A stretch of 64,000 nt of DNA from JAKLIX01 sp964605655. Lineage in GTDB: Bacteria > Bacteroidota > Bacteroidia > Bacteroidales > CAIXZF01. The notes under the pieces were generated by a model. It saw only the letters and a program-made list of their open reading frames with translations. It had not been told where the DNA came from and searched no databases. Shown piece after piece: positions 1 through 8,823 of this stretch (its first letter is position 1; each line of letters begins with the position of its first letter). The position numbers were made by a program, and so were the translations under genes. The stretch lies in contig CAZSDK010000004.1 in NCBI GenBank assembly GCA_964605655.1, forward strand, positions 110,578-174,577, read 5' to 3'.

Positions 1-1937
1 CCCATGGCCTGTCCAAGGTCGGTTTCTTTCTTTTTCTTCAGGTCATAGACTTTCAGGTTGACCTCCGTATCGGTGGATGACCTTTCGTTATAGTAAACCT
101 GGTCGTTGATCAATGAAAGGTTCCAGTAATTGCCCGGGTCTATGGGCAGGGAAACAACCCTGCCGGCAATGCCTTCAAGGTCGATGATCACCGTGTTCTT
201 TTTCTGCGGTTCTGTGTCCTTTTTGGCATTTTTTACCGGGTCTTCCGGTTTGTCGGATTCGCTTTTCTGAGCTTTTACCTCATCGTTTTCAGGGGCAAAA
301 GGAGAAGGGGTTGACTTTTGAAGGGTGACCAGGTAGATACGGCTCATGTCCCTGTATATATGGTTCCATTCCGTGTTGCCGTAAGTAGGGTTGAAGTCAC
401 GGCTGGATGTGAAGATGAGGTATTTGCCGTCGCTGGCAAAGACCGGCTGGTCAGAGTCGAACCAATCGTCGGTGACCGCAGTGTTTTGTTTTGTCTCCGT
501 GCTGAAAATCTTGATGATGTTCATGCCATTTTCCTGTGGACTGGAAAAAGTGATCCACCTGCTGTCGGGAGACCAGGAATAAGCATTGATCTCACCGATC
601 TTTGATTTTTCAACCACCACCACCTCACCGGATTGAATGTCAACATACTGGAGGCGCAGCATATTATCATGCCAAAGGATTTTTTTACTGTCGGGAGACC
701 ATTGAATCTGATACTTATAGGTATCGGCATTTTTGGTCACCGCTTTGGCGGCTTCACTACCGTCTTGTTTTTGAATGTAGATTTCGTATTCACCACTCTT
801 ATCAGACAGAAACGCAATCCACTGTCCGTCAGGCGACCAGCTGGCGTCCCGGTCATGGGCGCCCGAGCTCTCAGTCAGGTTGCGGGTGATGCCTGACTTG
901 ACGGGCACGGAGAAGACATCTCCGCGGGCCGAGACGACCACTCTTTTGGCATCAGGAGCCAACGACACTGAGAAGATGTTTTTGGAGGCATCTTTCAACT
1001 CATCGCGGCCCTTGTCAAAATCATCAGAGATCGTGATGTTGACCTTCTGGGCTGTCTGAGTCTTCAGATCAAAAACATAGATAAATCCCCCGTTCTCATA
1101 AACGATGGCATCGTCACCCATGCTGGGGAACTTGATGTCGTACTCTGTATATTGTGTAAGTTTCTGGGTTGATTTTGTCCTGAGGTTATAGACGAAGAGA
1201 TTCATGGTCCGGTCGCGGTCGGAAAGGAAGTAGATATTATCTCCTTTCCACATCGGGAAGATGTCCTGGGCCTCATTATTGGTAATGTTTTGAGTGATAC
1301 GGGTGTCGAAGTCATATATCCAGACATCGTCCGCCATCCCGCCTTTGTAGTATTTCCAGGTCCTGAACTCCCTGAACACCCTGTTATACGCCAGTTGTTT
1401 TCCATCGGGTGAGTAGGAACAAAACCCACCGCAGGGCAGCGGCAGTTCTGTGGATAAGCCGCCGTTCACGGGTACCGATAACAGCAGGCCTTTGAAATCG
1501 TTAAAGGTTTGTTTTCTGGAGCGGTAGATGATGTTCTTTCCGTCAGGAGTCCAGGTCATGACAATGTTGTTGGGTCCCATGCGGTCGGAGATGTCATCCC
1601 GGCTGAGAGTAGCCGTGATGGTTAGCCTTTTGGGCACCCCACCTGTAGAAGGCATGAGATATACTTCGGTGTTACCATCGTACTGGCCGGTAAAAGCAAG
1701 CAGAGAACCATCCGGTGAAAAACGGGAGAACATTTCATAGCCCGGGTCTGTGGTGAGTTTCCTGGCCTGCCCTCCGCTGCGTTCAACAGTGTACAGGTCG
1801 CCGGCATAGGAAAAGACGATCTGCTGCCCATGGATGCTTGGAAAACGCAATAAGCGGGCCTCTTTCTGGGCCTGGCCCATGGTGGTGTTGCATAAAACAC
1901 TGATTACTAGTATGAAGAGATAGTTTCTTAGGTTCAT
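1..1937 (-). CDS. Tricorn-type protease, N-terminal part (cut by window edge)
   Basis: This is the N-terminal ~645 residues of a secreted tricorn-protease homologue; the gene runs off the left edge with no stop. A signal peptide (MNLRNYLFILVISVLC, ending near GQAQ) is followed by repeated PD40/TolB-like beta-propeller blades, recognisable by FSPDGSLLAFTG, YSPDGKQLAYN, WSPDGQWIAFLSDKSG, WSPDSKKILW and WSPDSRWITFSS. In this family two propellers gate substrate entry and a PDZ plus S41 serine protease domain follows; that catalytic half lies outside the window, so activity cannot be judged. A charged Lys/Glu/Asp-rich linker sits near residues 570-600. The start is set by the signal peptide and by a -7 element about 33 bases upstream. 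The gene is divergent from the DUF2179 gene. Confidence 0.9.
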   Translation of the reverse strand, partial: MNLRNYLFILVISVLCNTTMGQAQKEARLLRFPSIHGQQIVFSYAGDLYTVERSGGQARKLTTDPGYEMFSRFSPDGSLLAFTGQYDGNTEVYLMPSTGGVPKRLTITATLSRDDISDRMGPNNIVMTWTPDGKNIIYRSRKQTFNDFKGLLLSVPVNGGLSTELPLPCGGFCSYSPDGKQLAYNRVFREFRTWKYYKGGMADDVWIYDFDTRITQNITNNEAQDIFPMWKGDNIYFLSDRDRTMNLFVYNLRTKSTQKLTQYTEYDIKFPSMGDDAIVYENGGFIYVFDLKTQTAQKVNITISDDFDKGRDELKDASKNIFSVSLAPDAKRVVVSARGDVFSVPVKSGITRNLTESSGAHDRDASWSPDGQWIAFLSDKSGEYEIYIQKQDGSEAAKAVTKNADTYKYQIQWSPDSKKILWHDNMLRLQYVDIQSGEVVVVEKSKIGEINAYSWSPDSRWITFSSPQENGMNIIKIFSTETKQNTAVTDDWFDSDQPVFASDGKYLIFTSSRDFNPTYGNTEWNHIYRDMSRIYLVTLQKSTPSPFAPENDEVKAQKSESDKPEDPVKNAKKDTEPQKKNTVIIDLEGIAGRVVSLPIDPGNYWNLSLINDQVYYNERSSTDTEVNLKVYDLKKKKETDLGQAM

Positions 1938-1970
1938 AATTACCTGATTAATTGGATATCATGGAAGGTG

Positions 1971-1978
1971 CAAAGGTA
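1971..1978 (-). promoter_or_regulatory. Bacteroidota -7 promoter element for the tricorn-type protease
   Basis: TACCTTTG on the minus strand matches the Bacteroidota -7 consensus TAnnTTTG and lies 33 bases before the start codon. No convincing -33 TTTG is present at the usual spacing. It pairs with an identical octamer on the other strand at 1994-2001. Confidence 0.6.
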
Positions 1979-1993
1979 AGATATAATTTGCTG

Positions 1994-2001
1994 TACCTTT
2001 G
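1994..2001 (+). promoter_or_regulatory. Bacteroidota -7 promoter element for the DUF2179 gene
   Basis: TACCTTTG on the plus strand lies 19 bases before the ATG at 2021. It overlaps the upstream in-frame codons starting at 1952, which argues that translation starts at 2021 and not at 1952. Confidence 0.6.
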
Positions 2002-2020
2002 TTCTCAAAATAGTAATGAC

Positions 2021-2620
2021 ATGCAGATCGCAGGATTTACAATCGATTCAGAGCTTTTCCAGTGGGTAGTCCTACCCCTGCTCATTTTCTTCGCACGTAT
2101 CTCTGACCAAACCATAGGAACACTCAGGTTGATCTTCCTTTCCAAGGGATACAAATACCTTGCTCCGTTTTTAGGTTTCTTCGAGGTCATTATCTGGATT
2201 TTGGCGATCAGCCAGATCATGAAACACCTGGATAATATTATGTGCTACCTGGCCTATGGGGCCGGTTTTGCCATGGGAAACTTCATCGGGATATTGGTTG
2301 AGCAGAGGCTGTCACTGGGAATTGTCATTATCCGGATCATCCTTAAGAAGGAGAATCCCGAGATGATCCACCACCTCAAGGAAGCCAATTATGGTCTGAC
2401 TCTGGTCGATGCAGAAGGCGGCCGCGGAAAAGTCAAGATTATTTTCTCAACCATTAAAAGAAAGGATGTTCAAGAATTTATCGCCTTGCTCGACAGGTTC
2501 GAACCCGAGGCCTTTTACACCATAGAAGATGTCAAATCTGCCAGGGAAGGGGTTTTTAAGTCAGGTAAAACAAATTCTATTTTCGATACTGTTGGGTTCA
2601 AGCTGATGAAATCCAAATAA
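2021..2620 (+). CDS. DUF5698/DUF2179 membrane protein (UPF0316-like)
   Basis: A 199-residue integral membrane protein. Three hydrophobic helices fill roughly residues 13-105 (for example VVLPLLIFFARISDQTIGTL and FFEVIIWILAISQIM). They are followed by a soluble C-terminal DUF2179-type alpha/beta domain (about residues 110-180; YGLTLVDAEGGRGKVKIIF, then EPEAFYTIEDVK). This is the architecture of the UPF0316 family, whose biochemical role is unknown; DUF2179 is thought to be a small ligand-binding or regulatory domain. An in-frame codon at 1952 would add 23 residues, but the ATG at 2021 is preferred because a -7 promoter element lies just before it. WbqC-like gene follows after 22 bases and may be co-transcribed. 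Confidence 0.85.
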   Translation: MQIAGFTIDSELFQWVVLPLLIFFARISDQTIGTLRLIFLSKGYKYLAPFLGFFEVIIWILAISQIMKHLDNIMCYLAYGAGFAMGNFIGILVEQRLSLGIVIIRIILKKENPEMIHHLKEANYGLTLVDAEGGRGKVKIIFSTIKRKDVQEFIALLDRFEPEAFYTIEDVKSAREGVFKSGKTNSIFDTVGFKLMKSK

Positions 2621-2642
2621 TGACTCTGTAATTTTCTCCCTC

Positions 2643-3269
2643 TTGAACACCTGTTTTCTTTCAACAGCCTACCTTCCAACAGTCAGTTACCTGGCATTGA
2701 TATACCGGTATGATGCTTTTATCCTGGAACAGCACGAGAATTACCGGAAACAGTCATGGCGAAACCGCTGTGCCATTGCCGGTCCGAATAACGTTCAGGT
2801 ACTCAGTATTCCGGTTGATAAGGAGGACAGGCGTAACGTGCCCATCCGCGACCTGAAGATATCCAATGCAGAGCCTTGGCAGCGGCTGCACTGGAGGTCT
2901 GTCATGGCAGCCTATAACAACGCGCCTTTCTTCCTTTTTTACCGTGATTCCCTGGAACCTTTTTATACCAGGAAGTTCAAATTCCTTTTTGATTTTAACG
3001 AGGAACTGTTACTCCTGATCCTCAGGTGGCTGAAAATCGGGAAAGGTCCGTCCTATACGGAGACTTTTTTGCGTGAGGGCCTTCATGACGCTGATTTCCG
3101 GTTCCTTCTTCATCCCAAGCTTCCTGATCCTGTGACAGTGCCTGTATACCACCAGGTTTTCGCCGAACGGACCGGATTTATCCCCGGTTTAAGCGTGCTG
3201 GACCTGATTTGTAATCATGGACCTGAAAGCATTGATATCCTGCGAAATACACGCTCAACCTGTTTTTAA
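2643..3269 (+). CDS. WbqC-like family protein
   Basis: A 208-residue protein of the WbqC-like family. Visible family features are the N-terminal TAYLPTVSYLALIYRYDAFILEQHENYRKQSWRNR region, the IPVDK strand and the central WQRLHWRSVMAAYNNAPFFLFYRDSLEPFY block. The family has been linked by context to O-antigen or surface glycan biosynthesis, but its reaction is not established. It begins with TTG at 2643, which starts the conserved block at the expected distance; no better ATG is present. No signal peptide or membrane helix is seen, so it is probably cytoplasmic. It follows the DUF2179 gene at 22 bases. Nothing around it suggests a glycan locus, so the role is open. Confidence 0.8.
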   Translation: MNTCFLSTAYLPTVSYLALIYRYDAFILEQHENYRKQSWRNRCAIAGPNNVQVLSIPVDKEDRRNVPIRDLKISNAEPWQRLHWRSVMAAYNNAPFFLFYRDSLEPFYTRKFKFLFDFNEELLLLILRWLKIGKGPSYTETFLREGLHDADFRFLLHPKLPDPVTVPVYHQVFAERTGFIPGLSVLDLICNHGPESIDILRNTRSTCF

Positions 3270-3301
3270 TATTTTACTTTACAACAGCAGTCCCTGTTGA
3301 T

Positions 3302-3309
3302 TATCTTTG
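3302..3309 (+). promoter_or_regulatory. -7 promoter element for the NlpC/P60 gene
   Basis: TATCTTTG fits TAnnTTTG and ends 22 bases before the ATG at 3332, which would give a short leader. No clear -33 box was found. Confidence 0.5.
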
Positions 3310-3331
3310 CCAGAAGTAAACTGCTGAGCCT

Positions 3332-4111
3332 ATGAATTACGGGGCATGTATTTTATCGGTCGTTCCTGTGAGAAAGGAACCGGCCCACCAGGCTGAAATG
3401 GTGAACCAGTTGTTATTCGGAGATCACTATGAGGTTCTGGAAAGCGAACGGGAATGGTATCATATCCGGACACTCCATGATGGTTATTCAGGCTGGATCA
3501 ATGAGTTACAACATACAGAATCCGGGCCGTTTGATAAGGACAGAGAACGGGTGTCAGCACATTTCACCGGTGTGCTTTCGGCGATTGCCTTGGAGACCAG
3601 GCATCCCAATGAACCCATCCGCCTGCCATTCGGTGCCTTTCTTCCTTCCTGTTCCGACGGTGCCTGCCATGTTGCTGGCAATACTTACCAGGTCAGGGGA
3701 GAGATATTCCCTATGCCGGGAATTCCGCGAAAAGAAACGATCCTTGACCAGGCCTATAAATTGCTTGGTATCCCGTATTTATGGGGAGGAAGGTCTCATT
3801 ATGGCATCGACTGCAGTGGTTTTACCCAGACCATCTTCAGGATGAGCGGCATTGCCTTGCCGCGCGACGCTTCAGATCAGCAGAAGACGGGTGTGGCCGT
3901 TGAGACCGTTGAAGAGGTCAGTCCCGCAGACCTGGCTTTTTTCCATAATGAGAAGGGGAGTATCAGCCATGTGGGCATCCTCCTCGACCCTCACCTCATC
4001 ATCCATGCTTCCGGTAAGGTCAGAGTGGATTATTTTGACCAAAAGGGCATCTTCAGAAAGGATCTGGGCGTATATTCCCATCCTTTGCATTCCATCAGGA
4101 AGGTTCTTTAG
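3332..4111 (+). CDS. C40 family (NlpC/P60) peptidase with SH3-like domains
   Basis: A 259-residue cysteine peptidase. An N-terminal SH3-like region (about residues 1-65, with VPVRKEP and WYHIRTLHDGYSGWI) and a second small domain lead into an NlpC/P60 domain from about residue 135. The catalytic residues are visible: Cys161 in the DCSG motif, His213 in SHVGIL and a third polar residue His225 in HASG. Such enzymes cut gamma-D-glutamyl-diamino acid bonds of peptidoglycan stem peptides; the layout resembles dipeptidyl-peptidase VI (YkfC). There is no obvious signal peptide, so it may act in the cytoplasm on recycled muropeptides, or be exported in another way. It stands alone with its own -7 element. 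Confidence 0.88.
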   Translation: MNYGACILSVVPVRKEPAHQAEMVNQLLFGDHYEVLESEREWYHIRTLHDGYSGWINELQHTESGPFDKDRERVSAHFTGVLSAIALETRHPNEPIRLPFGAFLPSCSDGACHVAGNTYQVRGEIFPMPGIPRKETILDQAYKLLGIPYLWGGRSHYGIDCSGFTQTIFRMSGIALPRDASDQQKTGVAVETVEEVSPADLAFFHNEKGSISHVGILLDPHLIIHASGKVRVDYFDQKGIFRKDLGVYSHPLHSIRKVL

Positions 4112-4183
4112 AAAATTCTGTCTCCATTTTTTCCATTTTACTCATTTTTTTCATCTAAATGGGTGAATCTAAAACCCTGAAAA

Positions 4184-5251
4184 ATGAGAAAAAGGATTAT
4201 TTATGCGCAGGTCATGCTGGGTGCAGGCCTGCTGTTGAGTGCATCCTGTCAGAAGGATGAGGTGCCGGGTGTGGACCAGGTGAAAACCCAGTCCGTAGCC
4301 CTGGGTAATGATGATGAAGCTCTTGAACAACGCATCATTGCTTTCAAAAATCAATGTAAGTTTCTTCTGGGTACATCGTCCTCAAAATGGGAGACTCTGG
4401 TACAGGAAAAGGAGGGATGCTGGTTGCTGGAAGCGGCCCTGAACCATTCGTATGGATTTGCCGGTGAACTGGTGACCCGGTCCGTGATAGATTCCTGCGG
4501 TTTTCAAATTCCTATATGGAAGCAGGATTCAGTTAAAATGCAGGACCTGGCGAGGCTATGGCATGACATGACCGATACCCTTCATGGGTGGTATGACCGG
4601 GTCACCTGGAACGACAGAGCCGTTTTAGCGGTGGACCTGGCTTATGAAGGACCTCCGGGGACCGGGTCATTGAACATTACCATGAAAGCGGTGATAGGAA
4701 AGGTCTCTTTGTTGGACCAGCCTTTCAGCAACCCTTTCACGGATGGCGATTATTGGTTGTACGGTGGTCTGGCCGGCAAATGCGGTCTGTTCTACGGACA
4801 GGGGTTTGGCAGTGATGCCGCCGGGGAATTGTCGCAGTACCAGCAGTGGTTCCTCCCGACAGAATGGCCGGGCCAGGGCGATCATGTTTATTTTACAGAT
4901 ATCGAGCATATTATGCTCAATGGAAATTGTTACCCTGATCCGGATGATGATGTTCCCATGGACAACATGAATGATTACCTGATGTTCTACAACGATCCTG
5001 CCTTTCCAAACTTCCATGACTGCCTGAATCCGGATGAGATGTGGCATTATCTCAAAGGTTTGTATCATGTGGTCAGCGATGCTGACAAGGCCCGGTCCCT
5101 TACCACACCGCCTCAGAAGGACTTCATCAGTCTCATCCTGATTGGGGCCTACAGTCCAAGCCAGGTGATCCAGCACAGGACCGACATTACCTATGGCATT
5201 AAGCATGTTTCCCTGGACCCGGCTCTTCCTGTGGTACCCCCTGAGTTATGA
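4184..5251 (+). CDS. Putative lipoprotein of unknown function
   Basis: A 355-residue protein beginning with a lipoprotein signal (MRKRIIYAQVMLGAGLLLSASC; lipidated Cys22, lipobox S-A-S-C) followed by an acidic QKDE stretch. The body has no domain I recognise. It is rich in Trp, Tyr, Gly and Asp with a DPDDDVPMDN stretch that could bind calcium, and a Pro-rich end. It overlaps the next gene by 4 bases (ATGA), so the two are translationally coupled. It starts a run of five genes for exported proteins. Function unknown; an outer-membrane or periplasmic partner of the secreted products downstream is an inference from position only. Confidence 0.75.
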   Translation: MRKRIIYAQVMLGAGLLLSASCQKDEVPGVDQVKTQSVALGNDDEALEQRIIAFKNQCKFLLGTSSSKWETLVQEKEGCWLLEAALNHSYGFAGELVTRSVIDSCGFQIPIWKQDSVKMQDLARLWHDMTDTLHGWYDRVTWNDRAVLAVDLAYEGPPGTGSLNITMKAVIGKVSLLDQPFSNPFTDGDYWLYGGLAGKCGLFYGQGFGSDAAGELSQYQQWFLPTEWPGQGDHVYFTDIEHIMLNGNCYPDPDDDVPMDNMNDYLMFYNDPAFPNFHDCLNPDEMWHYLKGLYHVVSDADKARSLTTPPQKDFISLILIGAYSPSQVIQHRTDITYGIKHVSLDPALPVVPPEL

Positions 5252-6735
5252 GGATTATGAGACGCTTGAGAAATGGCCGGTTGACGATGGCCCTTTTCTT
5301 TCTTGTCAGCCTGTCGACAGCTGCCTTTAGTCAATGTCCGCCGGGAAGCCTGGAGATTGATCTGGGCAGTGAGGAAACGATGCTCGGAAGTGTTACCGGT
5401 AATGGCGGGGATAAACTGTTTCTCTGCTCTGTCTCCCGCGACGACGGTAACATTCAAGGGTGGATCCTGAAGTTTGGTGCCTGTTCGGAAGATACCCTGT
5501 CGCTCTGGCTGCCACAAGAGGATACCGGTGGATTGTTGTACACCGGTTTCGTGACGCATCAACAGACATACTGCTTCATTGGGACAAAGCCGGGCCTGGA
5601 CATACAGGGACAGCCCCTGGTGCCTCTTTTATGGATTTTCGAGACCGATACCCTGCTTCAGGTGATCCGTTCGCAGACTTATGATGTTTTCTTTGGATAC
5701 CATCAGGTGGATGAGATAAAGGGGGTATGGAATGAAAATGGCCCGGAATTTTATTTTGCCGGTAATGCCAGGTCGGTCTCCACAGGATGGCCTGAGGAAG
5801 ATGTCTTTTTCGGATCCGTCGACCGGGAGGGAAACCTGATCCATTTCAGACTGGTCCAGCTGCCTTATCCCAATCAGATCGAGAGCATGACATGCGGAAA
5901 GGGCAATGGTTTTGAAGTGGTGGGGTCGGGATTCGCCGCCGGATCGTGGTTGCAGTGGATGTCCCTCGATACTTCACTGCATATGACCATTGTAAGGCCT
6001 GTCCAGGTGAGTGGTTTTCAGGAAGACTGTAGGTCAATGGTTTGGAAATCAGATACTTCTATTTTAGTCTGCTATTCGCGTCAGTTGAATAATGGCGCTA
6101 CAGACCTGGTACTGGAGGAAATAGCTGAAAGTGGTAACTCTTTGAATCAATGGCTGGTGGGCGATCCCTGGCAATGGGACCTGCCGGCGAAGGTACAGGC
6201 ACTGGTAAGGGCCCAGGACTCCGGGTTCTGGTTTTTTGCCACCATGGATATGGGAAACACTCAGAATACCAGTGTTTTGAAGTTGATTCATTACGACCAA
6301 CAGATGAACCTGGTATGGTCGGCTGACCTGTTGGGCCAGCCTAAAAGAGAAGCAGTCATGGTCCAGCCAGGGGAGGGGGAGGGGTGTTTTCTGGCCATTC
6401 GTTTTTCTGAGACCGGTACCGGAGACGGACTATGTTTCTTCTATCTGGATTCTTTAATGGCTGGTTTTCAACCCAATGAAAACAATGAAAGGAAGGGAGG
6501 GGCTTACCGTTTGTTTCCCAATCCGGGGAAGGAATACGTTCAACTCAGGCCTGGAGAAGGGCTCAGTGGGGTGCTGTATATTTATAATGTTAATAATGAG
6601 CTGGTTAAAGGACCACAAAAATTTATACCCGGTCAGAGGTTCGACACATCCTCCCTTCGACCGGGCAGTTACTTTTTTAAGCTGATAAGCGATAAGGGTA
6701 AAAGTGAATTTTTAAAATGGATAAAAATTAAATAA
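5248..6735 (+). CDS. T9SS type A sorting domain protein, function unknown
   Basis: A 495-residue exported protein. An N-terminal signal peptide (MRRLRNGRLTMALFFLVSLSTAAFS, cleaved near SQ) leads into a long region with repeated short beta-strands, likely a propeller or beta-sandwich but without a named domain. The last ~80 residues form a T9SS type A sorting domain: it opens with YRLFPNPGKEYVQL, continues with GVLYIYNVNNELV and LRPGSYFFKLISD, and ends KWIKIK. Such tags direct passage across the outer membrane and attachment to the surface or release. It overlaps the lipoprotein gene by 4 bases and is 5 bases from the next gene, so it is part of one transcription unit. Confidence 0.8.
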   Translation: MRIMRRLRNGRLTMALFFLVSLSTAAFSQCPPGSLEIDLGSEETMLGSVTGNGGDKLFLCSVSRDDGNIQGWILKFGACSEDTLSLWLPQEDTGGLLYTGFVTHQQTYCFIGTKPGLDIQGQPLVPLLWIFETDTLLQVIRSQTYDVFFGYHQVDEIKGVWNENGPEFYFAGNARSVSTGWPEEDVFFGSVDREGNLIHFRLVQLPYPNQIESMTCGKGNGFEVVGSGFAAGSWLQWMSLDTSLHMTIVRPVQVSGFQEDCRSMVWKSDTSILVCYSRQLNNGATDLVLEEIAESGNSLNQWLVGDPWQWDLPAKVQALVRAQDSGFWFFATMDMGNTQNTSVLKLIHYDQQMNLVWSADLLGQPKREAVMVQPGEGEGCFLAIRFSETGTGDGLCFFYLDSLMAGFQPNENNERKGGAYRLFPNPGKEYVQLRPGEGLSGVLYIYNVNNELVKGPQKFIPGQRFDTSSLRPGSYFFKLISDKGKSEFLKWIKIK

Positions 6736-6740
6736 AATCA

Positions 6741-7886
6741 ATGCAAAAACATAAGATTATGAAAACAAAGACGTTTCAATATTTATTAATCATAGCTGGT
6801 TTGATCCGGACCGTTTCTGCCGAAGCTCAGAACTGTATCAATTGCGACGGAGCAACAGTTACTGGTTTGTCGGCATCCGCTATAGGATATAATGCCGTTG
6901 CTTCAGGTGATTACAGTCTGGCATTTGGGAATGGTGCCCATGCCGGGAGCCTGAGAGCGATTTCCATCGGGAACTCCAGTCTTGCGAATGCCTGGTCCAG
7001 TTTTGCCATCGGCAACCTGGTCTCTTCCACCAACCTCAACTCATTCACGCTGGGTATGGGTTGTTCTGCCTCTAATCCCTTGGTAAATAACATTCAAAAC
7101 TCCTTATGCGTAGGGTTCAACAGCAACCTTCCCACCTTGTTTATCGGAGGTTCGTCAGGAGCGGGCACTACGGGGAAAGTTGGTATCGGGACCGCCAATC
7201 CTTCAGAGAAGCTTTCGGTTAACGGTGTGGTGGAATCGGTCAACGGAGGGTTTCGCTTCCCTGACGGGAGTGTTCAGAATACCAGGGCGCTGGATCCCTG
7301 GAAGGAGGCCGGCAGCAATGCCATCTGTTTCCCTTCGGGAATGGTAGGCATCGGGACCCAGTCGCCAACGGCACAGTTGGATGTTTATGGTGACATCGTT
7401 CTTGGGAAACCGGGCAACAACTTCATTCTTCATTCCAGGCCATGGATAGGAGATGCCCTGATTATTGCTCCCCAGAATAATTATGGTGGGTGGGACTGGT
7501 CGAAATCATTCACCTTAAAAGACAATGGCCAGGTTTTTATTGGTGGCGAAATGGCAGTGGGTTCTCAACACATGGGTTATAAACTGGCTGTCAACGGGAA
7601 AGTGGTGACAAAAGAAGTCGTCGTTACCATACAGGATTGGGCTGACGGCGTGTTTGACCCTTCCTATCCCTTGACGAAAATTACTGATCTTGAGCAGTTT
7701 ATCATTAAGAACGGCCACCTTCCCGGTGTGCCACCCCAGCATGAGGTCCTCAGTACCGGGCTTGCCCTCGGGCAGATGGATAAAATGTTATTAACAAAGG
7801 TGGAGGAATTGACCCTTTATGTTATTAACCTTCAGAAAGAGATACAAAAGCTGCAATCAGAGAATTCGGAGAAGGTAAGTTATTAG
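6741..7886 (+). CDS. YadA-head-like / tail-fibre-like secreted protein
   Basis: A 381-residue exported protein; the first ATG is at 6741, but the ATG at 6759 (MKTKTFQYLLIIAG) gives a better signal peptide. After the signal come ~14-residue repeats of the trimeric-adhesin head type, with SAIGYNAVASGDYSLAFGNG, RAISIGNSSLANAWSS and FAIGNLV. Two VGIGT-x-P modules follow (GKVGIGTANPSEKLSVNG and GMVGIGTQSPTAQLDVYG). The C-terminus has a HLPGVPPQHEV segment and a coiled coil (LTKVEELTLYVINLQKEI). This head plus coiled-coil arrangement is common in Bacteroidota proteins annotated as tail-fibre-like; a trimeric fibrous surface protein is likely. It has no T9SS tag. Its position inside the five-gene exported set suggests a structural partner. 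Confidence 0.75.
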   Translation: MQKHKIMKTKTFQYLLIIAGLIRTVSAEAQNCINCDGATVTGLSASAIGYNAVASGDYSLAFGNGAHAGSLRAISIGNSSLANAWSSFAIGNLVSSTNLNSFTLGMGCSASNPLVNNIQNSLCVGFNSNLPTLFIGGSSGAGTTGKVGIGTANPSEKLSVNGVVESVNGGFRFPDGSVQNTRALDPWKEAGSNAICFPSGMVGIGTQSPTAQLDVYGDIVLGKPGNNFILHSRPWIGDALIIAPQNNYGGWDWSKSFTLKDNGQVFIGGEMAVGSQHMGYKLAVNGKVVTKEVVVTIQDWADGVFDPSYPLTKITDLEQFIIKNGHLPGVPPQHEVLSTGLALGQMDKMLLTKVEELTLYVINLQKEIQKLQSENSEKVSY

Positions 7887-7905
7887 AACCAAAAAACACA
7901 ACAAC

Positions 7906-8823
7906 ATGAAAAGAATCATTAGTGTCATTTTTATGTGGATGGCCGGCTTGACGGCCTATTCACAGGGTTTCTACCTGGAACCTGAGGTGGATACAAAAGG
8001 CGACGAGTGGTCTTACCCAAAGACGTTGCTGGTGAAAGACAGTGTTACCAAGAACGTTATCACACGAATTGATGTGGCAGCCCTTGATCCATACAGGAAC
8101 CTTCCACTTCCGGTCGATAACAAACTGACCAAAGATTATGGGATCAGGGTGTTTTCTCTGTCGGGAAAATCAATGAAAGACATTCTTCTTCCTGCTACAC
8201 TGAAACGTTATCAGTTGGAACAGCCCGGGAAAGTGCGCCCGACCATTGCACACTCTCATCCATTTTATTCGCATTGCGGTGATTTTGTGGTCATTTCTTA
8301 TAATCTGTTTCTGGGTCACCATAATCTGAATCTTGCCTGTGAGGCCTCCGCTTATGTCATGAAGCCAGATGGGAAGTTGCTATGGGAATTGAAAAATAGC
8401 GATGTGTATATTGGTGAGGCTTACGTTGATCCGTCATTAAGCTACATGTGTCACGGTTTTGGCCTGGCGGATGCCGATACGACACTTCTTAAGCCGGGTG
8501 TCAGAATAATAAAAAGAGGTACACCCCTAAAGTTTACCGAAGTGCCAGGGAATTTATTCAAGGCTGATTTTGTGCAGTCAGGATTGCTGCTACTCTATAT
8601 TGAAGATGAGAATGTCAGCCAGGGACCAGGTATCCGGGTGAACCTGATTGACCTTGAAAAACAACGGCGATACGAGAAAAGGTATGCCGAACAGGAAGTG
8701 AATATGATAAAGTCCATTACAAAAGAAGGCATTCAATTCAGTGATGGCAGAACGGATTTGTTGGGGAAGGATGTAAGAGGGGAGGATCTGTCATGGAAAA
8801 ATTGGAATATTACTGGAGATTAG
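7906..8823 (+). CDS. Secreted protein of unknown function
   Basis: A 305-residue protein with a clear signal peptide (MKRIISVIFMWMAGLTAYSQ, cleavage after the SQ) and no domain that I recognise. The mature part looks all-beta, with motifs such as YGIRVFSLSGKSMKDI, GDFVVISYNLFLGHHNLN and GIRVNLIDLEKQRRYEKRY. No sorting domain or lipobox is present, so it is probably periplasmic. It lies 19 bases after the YadA-head-like gene and its 3' end overlaps the start of the M23/PKD gene by 31 bases. Tight overlap implies shared expression and perhaps assembly with its neighbours. Confidence 0.7.
   Translation: MKRIISVIFMWMAGLTAYSQGFYLEPEVDTKGDEWSYPKTLLVKDSVTKNVITRIDVAALDPYRNLPLPVDNKLTKDYGIRVFSLSGKSMKDILLPATLKRYQLEQPGKVRPTIAHSHPFYSHCGDFVVISYNLFLGHHNLNLACEASAYVMKPDGKLLWELKNSDVYIGEAYVDPSLSYMCHGFGLADADTTLLKPGVRIIKRGTPLKFTEVPGNLFKADFVQSGLLLLYIEDENVSQGPGIRVNLIDLEKQRRYEKRYAEQEVNMIKSITKEGIQFSDGRTDLLGKDVRGEDLSWKNWNITGD

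Noticed and set aside
1952..2020. Upstream extension of the DUF2179 protein
   Set aside because: It would start before the -7 promoter element and adds no conserved sequence.
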